A stretch of DNA of 64,000 bases, taken from Kocuria salsicia (GTDB taxonomy: Bacteria; Actinomycetota; Actinomycetes; Actinomycetales; Micrococcaceae). The stretch spans positions 1-64,000 of the forward strand of contig NZ_VELE01000004.1 of the NCBI RefSeq assembly GCF_007681555.1, in the 5' to 3' direction. The notes beneath the pieces were generated by a model, which worked only from the letters and a program-made list of their open reading frames with translations, ran no database searches and was not told the origin of the DNA. A program made the position numbers and the translations under genes. Of the stretch, positions 36,896 through 45,018 are shown one piece after another (position 1 is the stretch's first letter; each line of letters opens with the position of its first letter).

Positions 36896-38092
36896 TCAGG
36901 AGACCGTGGCCACCCGGATGGTCTCGGGCAGGGCCTTGATGGCGGCCACGACCTCGTCCGTGACGCCGTTGGCGCAGTCCGTGACCATGTAGCCCATCTG
37001 GCCCTTGGTCACGAGCTGCTGGCGGTCCACGTTGATCCCGTGCTCGCCCAGGGTGGAGTTCACGCGGGCCAGCACGCCGGGGACGTTGCTGTGGATGTGC
37101 AGCAGGCGGGTGCCGTGGATGAACGGGTCCAGCTGCACCTCCGGGAAGTTCACGGACAGGCTCGTGGTGCCGTAGCGGCAGTAGTCGATGAGCTTGCCGG
37201 AGACGAAACCGCCGATGTTCTCCTGCGCCTCCGCCGTGGAACCGCCCACGTGCGGGGTGAGGATCACGTTGGGCAGCCCCTGCAGCGGGGATTCGAAGGG
37301 CTCGCCCGCGGCCTTGGGCTCGGAGGGGTAGACGTCCAGGCCGGCACCGGCCAGGTGCCCGGAGACCAGGGCCTCCTGCAGGGCCTCGATGTCCACCACA
37401 TGGCCGCGGGAGAGGTTCAAGAAGATTGAGCGGGGGCGCATCTGGCGGAACTGCTCGCGGCCGAACATGTTGGTGTTGCTCTCGCGCCCGTCCACGTGCA
37501 GGGTCACGGTCTCCACCGTGCCCAGCAACTGTTCGAGCGAGTCGCACTTGGTGGCATTGCCCATGGCCAGCCGATCCACGACGTCGTAGTAGTAGACGTC
37601 CATGCCGAAGGCCTCGGCCACCACGGAGAGCTGCTTGCCGATGTTGCCGTAGCCCACGATGCCCAGGGTGCGGCCGCGGACCTCGTGGGAGCCCTTGGCG
37701 GACTTGTCCCACACGCCCTGGTGCATGGCCGCGTTCTTGTCCGTGAGGTGGCGGGCCAGGGCGATGATCTCGCCCAGCGCGAGCTCCACCACGGAGCGGG
37801 TGTTGGAGAACGGCGCGTTGAAGACCGCGGTGGCGGTGTCCGTGGCCGCGGTGAGGTCGATCTGGTTGGTCCCGATGCAGAACGCCCCCACCGCCTGCAG
37901 CTGCGGGTGGGCCTCCAGGACCTCGCGCGTCACCTGCGTCTTGGAACGGATGCCCAGCAGGTCCACGCCGTCCAGTGCGGTGAGCAGCTCCTGGGGATCC
38001 AGGGCGCCCTTGCGGGTCTCGACCTCGAAGCCGCGGCTTCGCAGCGCGTCCACGGCGTCGGAATGAATGTTCTCAAGGAGTAAGGCCTTCAC
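36896..38092 (-). CDS. serA: D-3-phosphoglycerate dehydrogenase
   Basis: Protein of 398 aa, the short (E. coli-like) type. It catalyses the first step of serine synthesis. The NAD motif is TLGIVGYGNIGKQL, and catalytic residues lie in FLNLSRGHVVD, LDVYPSEP and LTPHVGGST. A C-terminal ACT domain (about residues 325-398, NVPGVLARVNSTL) suggests serine feedback. GTG start with a weak ribosome site. The 711 bp upstream are unusually structured (see separate entries). Confidence 0.93.
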   Translation of the reverse strand: MKALLLENIHSDAVDALRSRGFEVETRKGALDPQELLTALDGVDLLGIRSKTQVTREVLEAHPQLQAVGAFCIGTNQIDLTAATDTATAVFNAPFSNTRSVVELALGEIIALARHLTDKNAAMHQGVWDKSAKGSHEVRGRTLGIVGYGNIGKQLSVVAEAFGMDVYYYDVVDRLAMGNATKCDSLEQLLGTVETVTLHVDGRESNTNMFGREQFRQMRPRSIFLNLSRGHVVDIEALQEALVSGHLAGAGLDVYPSEPKAAGEPFESPLQGLPNVILTPHVGGSTAEAQENIGGFVSGKLIDYCRYGTTSLSVNFPEVQLDPFIHGTRLLHIHSNVPGVLARVNSTLGEHGINVDRQQLVTKGQMGYMVTDCANGVTDEVVAAIKALPETIRVATVS

Positions 38093-38160
38093 CCGTCCAT
38101 CCTAAGGGGTGGGTCTGCGGCGTTTCCTCCCGCGTCGGCCATGCCAGGTATCCGGGCACA

Positions 38161-38224
38161 CCGTTCGGAACCGCCCCGGGACAGGGGGGGGAGGGGGTGT
38201 TGTCCCCGGGGCGGTTTCGAACGG
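38161..38224. repeat. Long imperfect hairpin upstream of serA with G-rich loop
   Basis: Arms 38161-38183 and 38201-38224 pair over about 23 bp with one mismatch and one bulge. The 17-nt loop is almost all G on the plus strand. It lies downstream of the small peptide ORF and upstream of serA, both on the minus strand, so it may terminate the former or attenuate the latter. Confidence 0.75.
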
Positions 38225-38317
38225 CCCAAGGCCCCCACCGCGGGTGGGGTACTTGGAGCCGGGCGGTGGAGCGTCCCCCCGCCCATGCATGACGAGCAGG
38301 CTCACAGGGTGAACCCG

Positions 38318-38407
38318 TCAGCCCGCGATCCCGAAGGCCGTGAGGAAGTCCAGCTCGATGCCGGCCACGCTGCCCAGGGACTGGGTGGCGGAAGTGGCGA
38401 TATCCAC
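38318..38407 (-). CDS. Candidate 29-residue peptide gene
   Basis: GTG at 38405-38407 opens a 29-codon frame with AAGGA 8 bases upstream. The product has no basic or aromatic residues except two Phe, and a net charge near -3. It begins MDIATSATQS, continues with LGSVAGIELD and ends in FLTAFGIAG, giving a hydrophobic C-terminus. I do not recognise the family. Upstream are a candidate promoter with a 13-bp dyad and three 17-bp repeats; downstream is a strong hairpin. Options are a signalling peptide, a leaderless bacteriocin-like peptide, or a regulatory leader. Coding status is not proven. Confidence 0.45.
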   Translation of the reverse strand: MDIATSATQSLGSVAGIELDFLTAFGIAG

Positions 38408-38454
38408 GGTGTACGTCCTTGTCTCGTTGCTCCTGCAGTGCGCGTGAGCGAGCA

Positions 38455-38505
38455 GCGATCGTGACTGAGTAGTGATCGTGACTGAGTAGTGATCGTGACT
38501 GTGCA
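38455..38505. repeat. Three tandem 17-bp repeats
   Basis: Copies at 38455-38471, 38472-38488 and 38489-38505 follow the unit GTGATCGTGACTGAGTA; copy 2 is exact, copy 1 has one change and copy 3 changes at the end. They lie between the candidate promoter and the 29-codon ORF, so they would be in its leader or be binding sites for a regulator. Confidence 0.85.
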
Positions 38506-38575
38506 GTGCCGGGCCGGTCCGTGCGGAATCTGTGTGCTCCGTCCGTTCTCGAACCCGGCAGCAACCACCGTACGG

Positions 38576-38603
38576 AGAGTACACACCCCGCGGATACTGT
38601 CCA
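38576..38603 (-). promoter_or_regulatory. Candidate promoter of the small peptide gene
   Basis: On the minus strand TGGACA (38603-38598), a 16-bp spacer and TACTCT (38581-38576) form a plausible promoter. Its -35 is the last part of the dyad at 38598-38632, so a protein bound there would compete with RNA polymerase. Confidence 0.5.
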
Positions 38604-38632
38604 TCGGCCAGACTTCCGATGGCCGATGGACA
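38598..38632. promoter_or_regulatory. Perfect 13-bp inverted repeat (operator candidate)
   Basis: TGTCCATCGGCCA (38598-38610) and TGGCCGATGGACA (38620-38632) surround a 9-nt centre. A second, tighter palindrome TGGCCGTTCGGCCA lies at 38641-38654 and repeats the TGGCCG half-site. Confidence 0.75.
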
Positions 38633-38803
38633 GCTCGGACTGGCCGTTCGGCCAATCCCGTGTTCCCTGCTCGGGGGACGGTACCTACGGCTTGTAGGGG
38701 CCCGCGCGTCGCGCTGCGGGGCCCCGCGTGGACCGTGCACCGAAACGCACCGTGGGAACCGAGAATCATCTTGGGGCCCGCGGTACGTGATCCTGCGCGG
38801 CGC

Positions 38804-39928
38804 TCAGTCCTGGTAGGCCTCGAGCAGCCGCTCGAGCACGGCGTCCATGCCGTACTCCCGCGCGATCGTCTCCCGTGCGGCCTCTCCCCGGCGTCGCCGC
38901 AGCTGCGGATCCGCCAGCAGCTCGGCGAGGGCCGCCTCCAGATGCTGCGGGGAGTCGTCAACGACAGTCCCAGACCCCGTTCGGCGGACGGTTTCCGCCA
39001 GACCGCACGTGTCTGTGACGACCACCGGCAGGCCGGTGGACATGGCCTCGAGCACGGACATGGGGTACGGCTCGTTGACGGAGGGCAGCACGTAGAGGTC
39101 CGAGTCATTCATCCAGCGGGCGGCACCGGCGGAGTCCACTGCGCCGGCCCACGTGAGGCGCTCGCCCAGACCGGAGTCCTCGATCGCGTGGCGCACGGCG
39201 TCTCCCTGGCCCTCATCGGGGCCCACGAGGGTGAACACGGCCCGCGGGAAACGCTCCGCCAGCGCACGCGCGGCGGCCACGAACGCGAGCGGGCGCTTGC
39301 GCTCCTGGAGGCGGGCGAGGAACAGCACCCGGCACACGTCGTCGTCCCCGGGAGCCCGCGGCGTGGGGTTCACGGGCATGCCGTTGTGCAGCTCCATGAG
39401 GTTCACGGGCCCACGTGCCACCTCTGCGACGTCCTGCTCCTCCTGCGGCGTGAGGTAGAAGACGCGGTGGGCGTCGCGCAGCACGCGCCGGGTGAGGGCG
39501 GCGTCCAGCGGGCCCGCGAGGGGGTGGTCCGAGGGGTCGATCATCCCGTGGGTCTGCAGCACCACGCGGGTCCCGGAGAGCTCCGCGAGCCACGCGGACG
39601 GCAGGGTCAGCAGGTCCCGGGCGGTGTGCACGTGCACCACGTCCGCGCTCGCGGCCACCCGGCGCACCCAGGTGAGCATCGCGGGTGAGGTCAGGCCCGC
39701 GAAACCGGCCCCCGGCAGCACGTAGGACGGGCGGAAGAGACGGGTGTGCACGCCGTCGCGCTCGGTGGGCAGCGGCGTGCCGAGGCCGGATCCGGTGGCG
39801 GCGAGGACGACGTCGTGGCCTGCCTCGGCGAGCGCGCGGCACTGGTTGAAGGCGACGGTCGTGGGGCCGCCGTAGGCGTTTGTCCCGGAGACGAGCGCGA
39901 CGATCTGCAGGATGCGCATGCCGCTCAC
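38804..39928 (-). CDS. Glycosyltransferase, GT4 family
   Basis: Protein of 374 aa with GT-B fold. The N-terminal domain begins MRILQIVALVSG; the donor-binding C-terminal domain has VLFLARLQERKRP and the EX7E-type NEPYPMSVLEAMSTGLPVV. It should add a sugar to the growing exopolysaccharide repeat unit on its lipid carrier. GTG at 39928 overlaps the acetyltransferase stop by 4 bp; ATG at 39919 is the alternative start. It is the last gene of the minus-strand arm. Confidence 0.85.
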   Translation of the reverse strand: MSGMRILQIVALVSGTNAYGGPTTVAFNQCRALAEAGHDVVLAATGSGLGTPLPTERDGVHTRLFRPSYVLPGAGFAGLTSPAMLTWVRRVAASADVVHVHTARDLLTLPSAWLAELSGTRVVLQTHGMIDPSDHPLAGPLDAALTRRVLRDAHRVFYLTPQEEQDVAEVARGPVNLMELHNGMPVNPTPRAPGDDDVCRVLFLARLQERKRPLAFVAAARALAERFPRAVFTLVGPDEGQGDAVRHAIEDSGLGERLTWAGAVDSAGAARWMNDSDLYVLPSVNEPYPMSVLEAMSTGLPVVVTDTCGLAETVRRTGSGTVVDDSPQHLEAALAELLADPQLRRRRGEAARETIAREYGMDAVLERLLEAYQD

Positions 39929-40461
39929 GCCCTCGCCGAGACCGGGGCGAGGACGCGCTCACCCGCGGGGACGTCACGCGTGACGAGTGCAGTGGCACCG
40001 ACCACGGCTCCCTCGCCCACGTTCACGCCGCGCAGCACCGTGGCGCGCAGGGCGATCCAGGCGCCGTCGGCCACGGTGATGGGGGCGTTGTCGAACTCGA
40101 AGGCGGGGTCGTCAGCGCGGTGGCTTCCGGTGCAGAGCATGGCGCCCTGCGAGATGCACACGTCCGAGCCGATCGTGATGGGCTCCAGGTTCAGCAGCCA
40201 GGCACCCACTCCGATCCACGTGTTCTCACCCACGCTCAGCTTCCAGGGCCAGTGGATGCGCACGTCGTGGCGGATCAGCGTGCCGTCGCCGATCTGCGCC
40301 CCGAACGCGCGCAGGATGCGGGTGCGCACGCTCGGCGGGCACAGCACCGAGCGCTGCAGCGGCTCCGCCACGAGCGCCCATGCGGCGCACTGCAGCGTTC
40401 CCCTGCCCTTGTCGTAGCCTCGGCCGGTGAATGTGGCCAGGCGGCGTGTGGTGGTTCCCAT
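39925..40461 (-). CDS. Left-handed beta-helix acyltransferase (WcaF-like)
   Basis: Protein of 178 aa with hexapeptide repeats (ITIGSDVCISQGAML, ITVADGAWIALRATVLRGVNVGEGAVVGATALV in parts), typical of sugar O-acetyltransferases of colanic-acid and capsule loci. It should acetylate a sugar of the polymer. ATG 40461 with GGGGAG upstream is chosen; the longer open frame runs into the repetitive region upstream and is not credible. Overlaps the GT4 gene. Confidence 0.85.
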   Translation of the reverse strand: MGTTTRRLATFTGRGYDKGRGTLQCAAWALVAEPLQRSVLCPPSVRTRILRAFGAQIGDGTLIRHDVRIHWPWKLSVGENTWIGVGAWLLNLEPITIGSDVCISQGAMLCTGSHRADDPAFEFDNAPITVADGAWIALRATVLRGVNVGEGAVVGATALVTRDVPAGERVLAPVSARA

Positions 40462-40583
40462 GCTTCTCCCCTTCGTGGATGGCTGTGTGCTCGTGCTGCT
40501 CGCGGCGGTGGGCGAGGCGGTGCGTGCGGTGGCGCGGTCCGTGGTGACGCGGTCCCTGGTGGGACGACGACGACGCCGCCGCG

Positions 40584-42419
40584 TCACCCTGCGTCGTCGC
40601 CGTCGCCGTCGTCGCCGTCGCCGGATCCGGCAACCGTGCCGTGGTGGACCGGCGCGGAGTACGCGATCTCCCCGGAGTCCGTGACCAGGCGTGCCACCGT
40701 GAAGCCCTGTGGCACGGTGGCGACCTCCTGGCCCCCGACGAGGGAGGCCGGCGGCGCGCGGTAGGACAGCTCCCGGGCGTCGAGTGCGAGCCCCGCCGGC
40801 CACGTGTTGTGCAGGAACTCCACGGAGCGCACCGTGCGTTCGGCGAGGACCCGCAGGTTGGCTGGCGACGCGGCGTCGTCGTCTTCGCCCTCGATCCTCG
40901 CCCACCGCGAGAAGTCCACGGTGGCCGCGGAGGAGAGCGAGTACCAGCGCCGCCGCGGCGGGTCCGGGATCGCGGGGTCCCCGGCGGCGAAGACGACGAC
41001 GGGCGCGCCGCGGGTGCTGCTGCGCAGCTCGCCGGAGGCGTCCCGCAGCTCCACCACGGCGAAGACGTGGGCCCCGCCCGAGACCCGGACCGTGCGCTCC
41101 AGCACGGCCGCGCCCACCTCACCCGCGGCAACCGTGACCTCTTGCGAGGTGGCCAGGGTGGTGCCGTCCGCGTCGGTGACCCGCACGGTGACACGGGCAT
41201 CCTGCGACTCGTGGTTGATCGCGAGCCCTTCCACGAGCAGCTCCTGGCCCGCCACGAGGTACTGGGGACTCGTCACGTACGCCGTGAGGTTCTTCTCCTG
41301 CGGCTCGTGCCCGCGGAACGCAGCAGCGTGGTGGGCCAGCAGGTCCGCGCGGGTGGTGCCCCAGTCCGTGGTGGGCTGCACGCTCGTGTGCTCCACGGCG
41401 TCGTTCCAGGTCACGGCGGTCAGCCAGGCGGCGCCGGAGTCCCGGGCACGCTCCAGCTGGGTGCGCCACAGCTGGGTGCCCCGCGCGTCCACGTAGCCGC
41501 CGTGGCTCGTCGCGCGGTCGTAGCCGGGCAGAGTGCCGCCCGCGAAGACCGTGCCGTGCGCCGCCGCCCACGCCGCGAAGTCCCCGAGGACCTGCGACTC
41601 CCGGTCCTCGAACAGCCAGACCGCCTCGAACGTGTCCGCGTAGGGGTCGAGCAGGGAGGTGTCCAGGGAGTCCCCGTGCTGGCTCGCCGCGGTGGCCAGC
41701 TCCGCCACGAGGTGCAGCCGGGTGCCGCTCTCCTCCACGGCCCCGCGGCACGACGCCCAGTCCTCGGGGGACAGCGAGCGCGCGTTGTAGATCCACACCA
41801 CCAGGGCGTCCTCCACCCGCGCGGCGGAGGACCTGCCGTCGGCCGCCTCGGCGTACTGCCGGATCATCTGGACGGCGCCGTCCCGCGAGGACACGAGCAG
41901 GCACGGTGCCACGGCGAAGCCCTCTGCCCCGTCCTGCCACGTGGGATCCGCGGCGTCCATCCAGTCCCCGAGGAAGTCCGAGCCCTTGTTCTCGCCCTCC
42001 AGCAGGAGGATCTGCATGCCCGTGAGGCCGGCCGCCCGGCCCTGCTCCAGCTGGCCGGAGACGAGACTCGCGTATTCCGTGCCCGCCGGCGCGAGGGCCA
42101 GGGGGCGCTCGCTGCCGTAGTGGATGTCCCCGCTCTCGGCCAGCGGCAGGCCCTGCGGGACCATGTGGGCCCAGACCTGCTGCTGGGCGGCGGCGGAGGA
42201 GGGGCCCCGTGTGGCGCCCGGCCGCCCGGAGGCAGAGCAGGCCACGGTGGTGCCCACCAGTGCGGTGCCCGCCAGGGCGAGGAAGGTGCGGCGGGTGGCG
42301 CCGCGCCGTCGGGTCACCTCCGGGCCGCGCGGTTCTGCCCCGGTCAGACCACCACGGCGTGGCGTCGAGCCGAGAGGCGCGCTCTCACGCCGCGGCATTC
42401 CGTCACGCGGCGTGGACAT
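40584..42419 (-). CDS. Tat lipoprotein with GH71/GH99-like domain
   Basis: Protein of 611 aa. The N-terminus has a twin-arginine signal (TRRTFLALAG) with a lipobox-like GTTVACS, so it is probably an exported lipoprotein. The body begins VWAHMVPQGLPL and has GRAAGLTGMQILLLEG and AVTWNDAVEHTSVQP, patterns of endo-alpha-1,3-glucanase (GH71) and the related GH99 barrels. Beta-rich domains follow. The C-terminus is Asp/Gly repetitive and coded by a CGTCGTCGC-type repeat. ATG 42419 with GGAG upstream; it overlaps the end of the preceding polymerase gene by 17 bp. Likely trims or edits the secreted polymer. Confidence 0.7.
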   Translation of the reverse strand: MSTPRDGMPRRESAPLGSTPRRGGLTGAEPRGPEVTRRRGATRRTFLALAGTALVGTTVACSASGRPGATRGPSSAAAQQQVWAHMVPQGLPLAESGDIHYGSERPLALAPAGTEYASLVSGQLEQGRAAGLTGMQILLLEGENKGSDFLGDWMDAADPTWQDGAEGFAVAPCLLVSSRDGAVQMIRQYAEAADGRSSAARVEDALVVWIYNARSLSPEDWASCRGAVEESGTRLHLVAELATAASQHGDSLDTSLLDPYADTFEAVWLFEDRESQVLGDFAAWAAAHGTVFAGGTLPGYDRATSHGGYVDARGTQLWRTQLERARDSGAAWLTAVTWNDAVEHTSVQPTTDWGTTRADLLAHHAAAFRGHEPQEKNLTAYVTSPQYLVAGQELLVEGLAINHESQDARVTVRVTDADGTTLATSQEVTVAAGEVGAAVLERTVRVSGGAHVFAVVELRDASGELRSSTRGAPVVVFAAGDPAIPDPPRRRWYSLSSAATVDFSRWARIEGEDDDAASPANLRVLAERTVRSVEFLHNTWPAGLALDARELSYRAPPASLVGGQEVATVPQGFTVARLVTDSGEIAYSAPVHHGTVAGSGDGDDGDGDDAG

Positions 42420-43665
42420 CGCGAACTCCACGGGGCGCGGCGGGCCCCGCCCACGGCACGGGGCGCAGGGAGCGGCTGCGGAGGAAGGACTCCGTCCACG
42501 GCCGCACCACGCGCTCGAACAGCGTCAGCACGATCATCATGGACACGATCCGGCTCACGGCCCGGGTGTTGTACTGGGTGACCATCACCACCGTGAGCAT
42601 GGACATGCCCAGGACGGCCGCCAGGAAGAAGGCCATGGTGGGGTGCGGGTTGCTCCCCACGCTGCGCAGGCACGCCCGCACGACGACGCCCCACACCAGC
42701 AGGAACAGCATCAGGGCAAAGCCGCCGAAGCTCGCCCACTCGCCGAGCGCGGAGTACGGGATGAAGTCGTGGACGCGCATGGTGGGCATGATCTCGTCCC
42801 AGCCCACCAGCGATCCCGGCCCCGGGTTCACCGAGATGAGCATGTCCGACGCCGTGATCGACTGCTCACGGCTCGTGAACACGAGCAGGGGCACGCTGAA
42901 GCCGAAGCTGCTCGTGGTGGTCAGCAGGGAGTCCGTGAAGAAGGACGGGTTCTCCACGAGGTGCACCATGGCACGCGCGTAGGGGATCAGTCCGTGGTCC
43001 GTGAGCGCCCGGCAGTGCAGCGGGATGGGCAGCAGCACCACGGTGACGACGGTGGTCAGCAGCCACGTGGGCCAGGCCACCCGGCCGCCCGCGAGGAACT
43101 TCCCCACCATGTAGAGCACCAGCACGCCGGCGAACACGCGGGTGGCGCACGCGAAGAGCAGCACGAGCCACAGGCCCAGGGCGATCCGGCCCAGGTTCGG
43201 GTGCCGCACGGAGAGGAACCCTGCCGCGAGCACCGCCATCGGCTGGGCCACGCTCGCGGCGGAGACGAACGCGGAGGGTGCCGTGAACATCAGGTACTGG
43301 GGAGCGTGCAGCAGGTACGGCCCCTTGGCGAGCACCAGCGCGGCCATGGTCCCGAACGTCACGACCAGCCACAGGCCGGAGAGGGACTGCACCTGGCGAC
43401 CCACGGTGCCCAGCAGGGACGGCCACGAGGCGACCCGGCCGGGCAGTGGCACGATCAGTGCCAGCGCGAGTCCCAGCAGCGCCCACAGGACCAGCCGCAC
43501 GGCGTCCGCGTGGTCGTACGCGCCCCACACGGGTGTGAAGGGGCTGGGCGAGGCCACGACGGCGTGACCCAGGTAGTACTCGGTGGAGGCCCAGCTGATC
43601 AGCAGGAAGACGACCAGCGTGAGGACCGGGACCCGGTCCATCGTGAGGGCGTCGCGCCACTTCAC
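42403..43665 (-). CDS. Polymerase-like multi-pass membrane protein of the EPS locus
   Basis: Protein of 420 aa with about 10 membrane helices and one large loop at about residues 240-310, the layout of Wzy/O-antigen-ligase-like polymerases. I see no diagnostic motif, so the function is from topology and context. GTG start overlaps the Wzz gene stop by 4 bp, and it sits between the chain-length gene and the GH71-like gene. A second polymerase-like gene lies on the other arm. Confidence 0.65.
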   Translation of the reverse strand: MKWRDALTMDRVPVLTLVVFLLISWASTEYYLGHAVVASPSPFTPVWGAYDHADAVRLVLWALLGLALALIVPLPGRVASWPSLLGTVGRQVQSLSGLWLVVTFGTMAALVLAKGPYLLHAPQYLMFTAPSAFVSAASVAQPMAVLAAGFLSVRHPNLGRIALGLWLVLLFACATRVFAGVLVLYMVGKFLAGGRVAWPTWLLTTVVTVVLLPIPLHCRALTDHGLIPYARAMVHLVENPSFFTDSLLTTTSSFGFSVPLLVFTSREQSITASDMLISVNPGPGSLVGWDEIMPTMRVHDFIPYSALGEWASFGGFALMLFLLVWGVVVRACLRSVGSNPHPTMAFFLAAVLGMSMLTVVMVTQYNTRAVSRIVSMMIVLTLFERVVRPWTESFLRSRSLRPVPWAGPAAPRGVRDVHAA

Positions 43666-44306
43666 GAGGACGCGGGTTCGGTCCGCGCGGCGGCCGAGGA
43701 GCCCGCGTCACGGGCGCGTTTGGCTCGCCGCGTGCTCAGGGCCTGGGCTGCGGCGAGACCGACGATCGCGCCCACCACACCGCCCACGGTCGCCCAGCGG
43801 CTGACCTGCGGCGTGCTGCTCGACGTCGCTGAGGCACCGTCCTGGACGATGGTCACGTCCACCTGCGAGGTGCCGTCGGCGCGGGGAGAGTACTCGCGGA
43901 TGGCCTTCTGCAGCCCGGCGACGAGGTCGTCCGCGACAGCCGCGCTGCGCTCGCGGTCGGTGTCCGTGTAGGCGAGCTTGATCAGCGTGGAGCCGGTGGG
44001 GACCTCGACCGCGAGGTGCTGCGAGATCTCGTCCGTGGAGCGGCCGTGGTCCGCCGCCTCCTGCAGGACGGTGGTGGTCGTCGCCAGGTTGTTGTAGGTG
44101 GGCATGTTGCTCAGCACGTACTGCGAGACGGAGTCCGTCTGCGCGTTCGGCAGGTCCTTGTCCGGGGCCACCATGACGGTGGCGGTGGACGTGTAGGTCT
44201 CCGGCCGCAGCGCGGCCGCGGCGCCCGCAACCACTGCCCCCAGCACCGCGGTGCCCAGGACGACGGCCAGGAATGCCACGACGGCGTTCTTCGTTCGTGC
44301 GCTCAT
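43662..44306 (-). CDS. Wzz/YveK-type chain-length regulator
   Basis: Protein of 214 aa with two membrane helices (near residues 8-33 and 175-195) flanking an extracellular domain, as in polysaccharide co-polymerases. ETYTSTATVMVAPD early in the domain is typical of the Wzz N-terminal strand. No kinase domain is attached. ATG 44306 is chosen; GGGGGAA precedes it. First gene of the minus-strand EPS arm, divergent from a related Wzz-kinase fusion. Confidence 0.8.
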   Translation of the reverse strand: MSARTKNAVVAFLAVVLGTAVLGAVVAGAAAALRPETYTSTATVMVAPDKDLPNAQTDSVSQYVLSNMPTYNNLATTTTVLQEAADHGRSTDEISQHLAVEVPTGSTLIKLAYTDTDRERSAAVADDLVAGLQKAIREYSPRADGTSQVDVTIVQDGASATSSSTPQVSRWATVGGVVGAIVGLAAAQALSTRRAKRARDAGSSAAARTEPASS

Positions 44307-45018
44307 GTGATTCCCCCGATAGTTCTTTCGCGTTCCCGTCAGCCCGACGGAAATCCCCATTCCCTGTCGTTCCCCGAATGGGGGACAAATATTCATCACA
44401 TTCCCCAGCTCGGGGGACAAAGCGTTCGTCCCGTGAGCTCCGCTGTGCGGTGGCGGCCTCCGTGGTCACGGGCCGGAGGTGCCCCGGACACCGTGCACCG
44501 GCCGCGCCGCGACGTGTGATGCCGGGGGCGGTGCGGTCCTCGTGGTCCGCTCCTGCCCCCTTCTCTCTTCATCGTAGCCCCAATTTCCCGCGAAGTTCAC
44601 TTTGGCAAAGACCTTGTCCGCACATGTTCCTCGTCGCACCGGGGGCCGCGCAGGCCGTCCCAGGGGCGGGGGTCCGGCACGGCCTCCTGGGCGACGGCGC
44701 AGGTGGGAGGCCCCTCCTCTCGGTGTCGAAGTAGTTGTCGCACTCATGGGATTCCGGGCAGTGCACTTTCGACACCCCTCATTTTCCGGGCGAAACGCAC
44801 GAGCCCACCCTGCCGGAGGTAAAATTCATCCCCCGATGTGGGTACAAAGGAATTCCGCGGAAACTGTCTGAGTGTTCATGGAGATGAATCCGCGCGATAG
44901 ACTTCCCTCAGATTCATTTGGGGAGAGACGGATGGGCCGGTCCCGATCGCCGTGTGCGCTGGGCAGCGCGCAGGCTCGGGTCCACCGCGACACCGTCACC
45001 ACGGGGTATGGAGGACAC
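44307..45018. promoter_or_regulatory. 712-bp divergent promoter region of the EPS locus
   Basis: Non-coding region between the Wzz gene (minus) and the Wzz-kinase gene (plus), less GC-rich than its surroundings. Besides the tandem dyads it holds TTCCGCGGAA near 44854 and an ATGAATC/GATTCAT pair near 44884-44918. No credible gene is seen; a longer upstream reading of the plus-strand gene (from 44872) has no good ribosome site. Confidence 0.6.
44370..44421. promoter_or_regulatory. Tandem C4/G5 dyads between the two EPS arms
   Basis: Two near-identical elements, TTCCCC-N4-GGGGGACAAA (44370-44389) and TTCCCC-N5-GGGGGACAAA (44401-44421), begin 31 bp apart, about three helical turns. They lie 64-115 bp upstream of the Wzz gene start in the region between the divergent EPS arms. 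A similar CCCCC-N4-GGGGGAC element occurs at 55546-55563 before another EPS gene. They look like sites for a common regulator. Confidence 0.65.

Larger units (their letters stand above)
38408..38803. other. Structured gene-free region between EPS locus and serA
   Basis: This holds the three tandem repeats, the two palindromes and the promoter described separately, plus a GGGGCCC...GGGGCCCC pair near 38697-38725 that may end the minus-strand EPS operon. No further gene is supported on either strand. Confidence 0.5.

Noticed and set aside
38455-38505. CRISPR array
   Set aside because: The repeats are 17 bp and contiguous without spacers, and there are no cas genes.
40462-40905. N-terminal extension of the acetyltransferase frame
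   Set aside because: It is coded by the CGTCGTCGC repeat region and overlaps the end of the GH71-like gene; ATG 40461 has a ribosome site.
44872-45018. Upstream start for the Wzz-kinase gene
   Set aside because: The 49 extra residues are unlike the family and the ATG at 45019 has a far better ribosome site.
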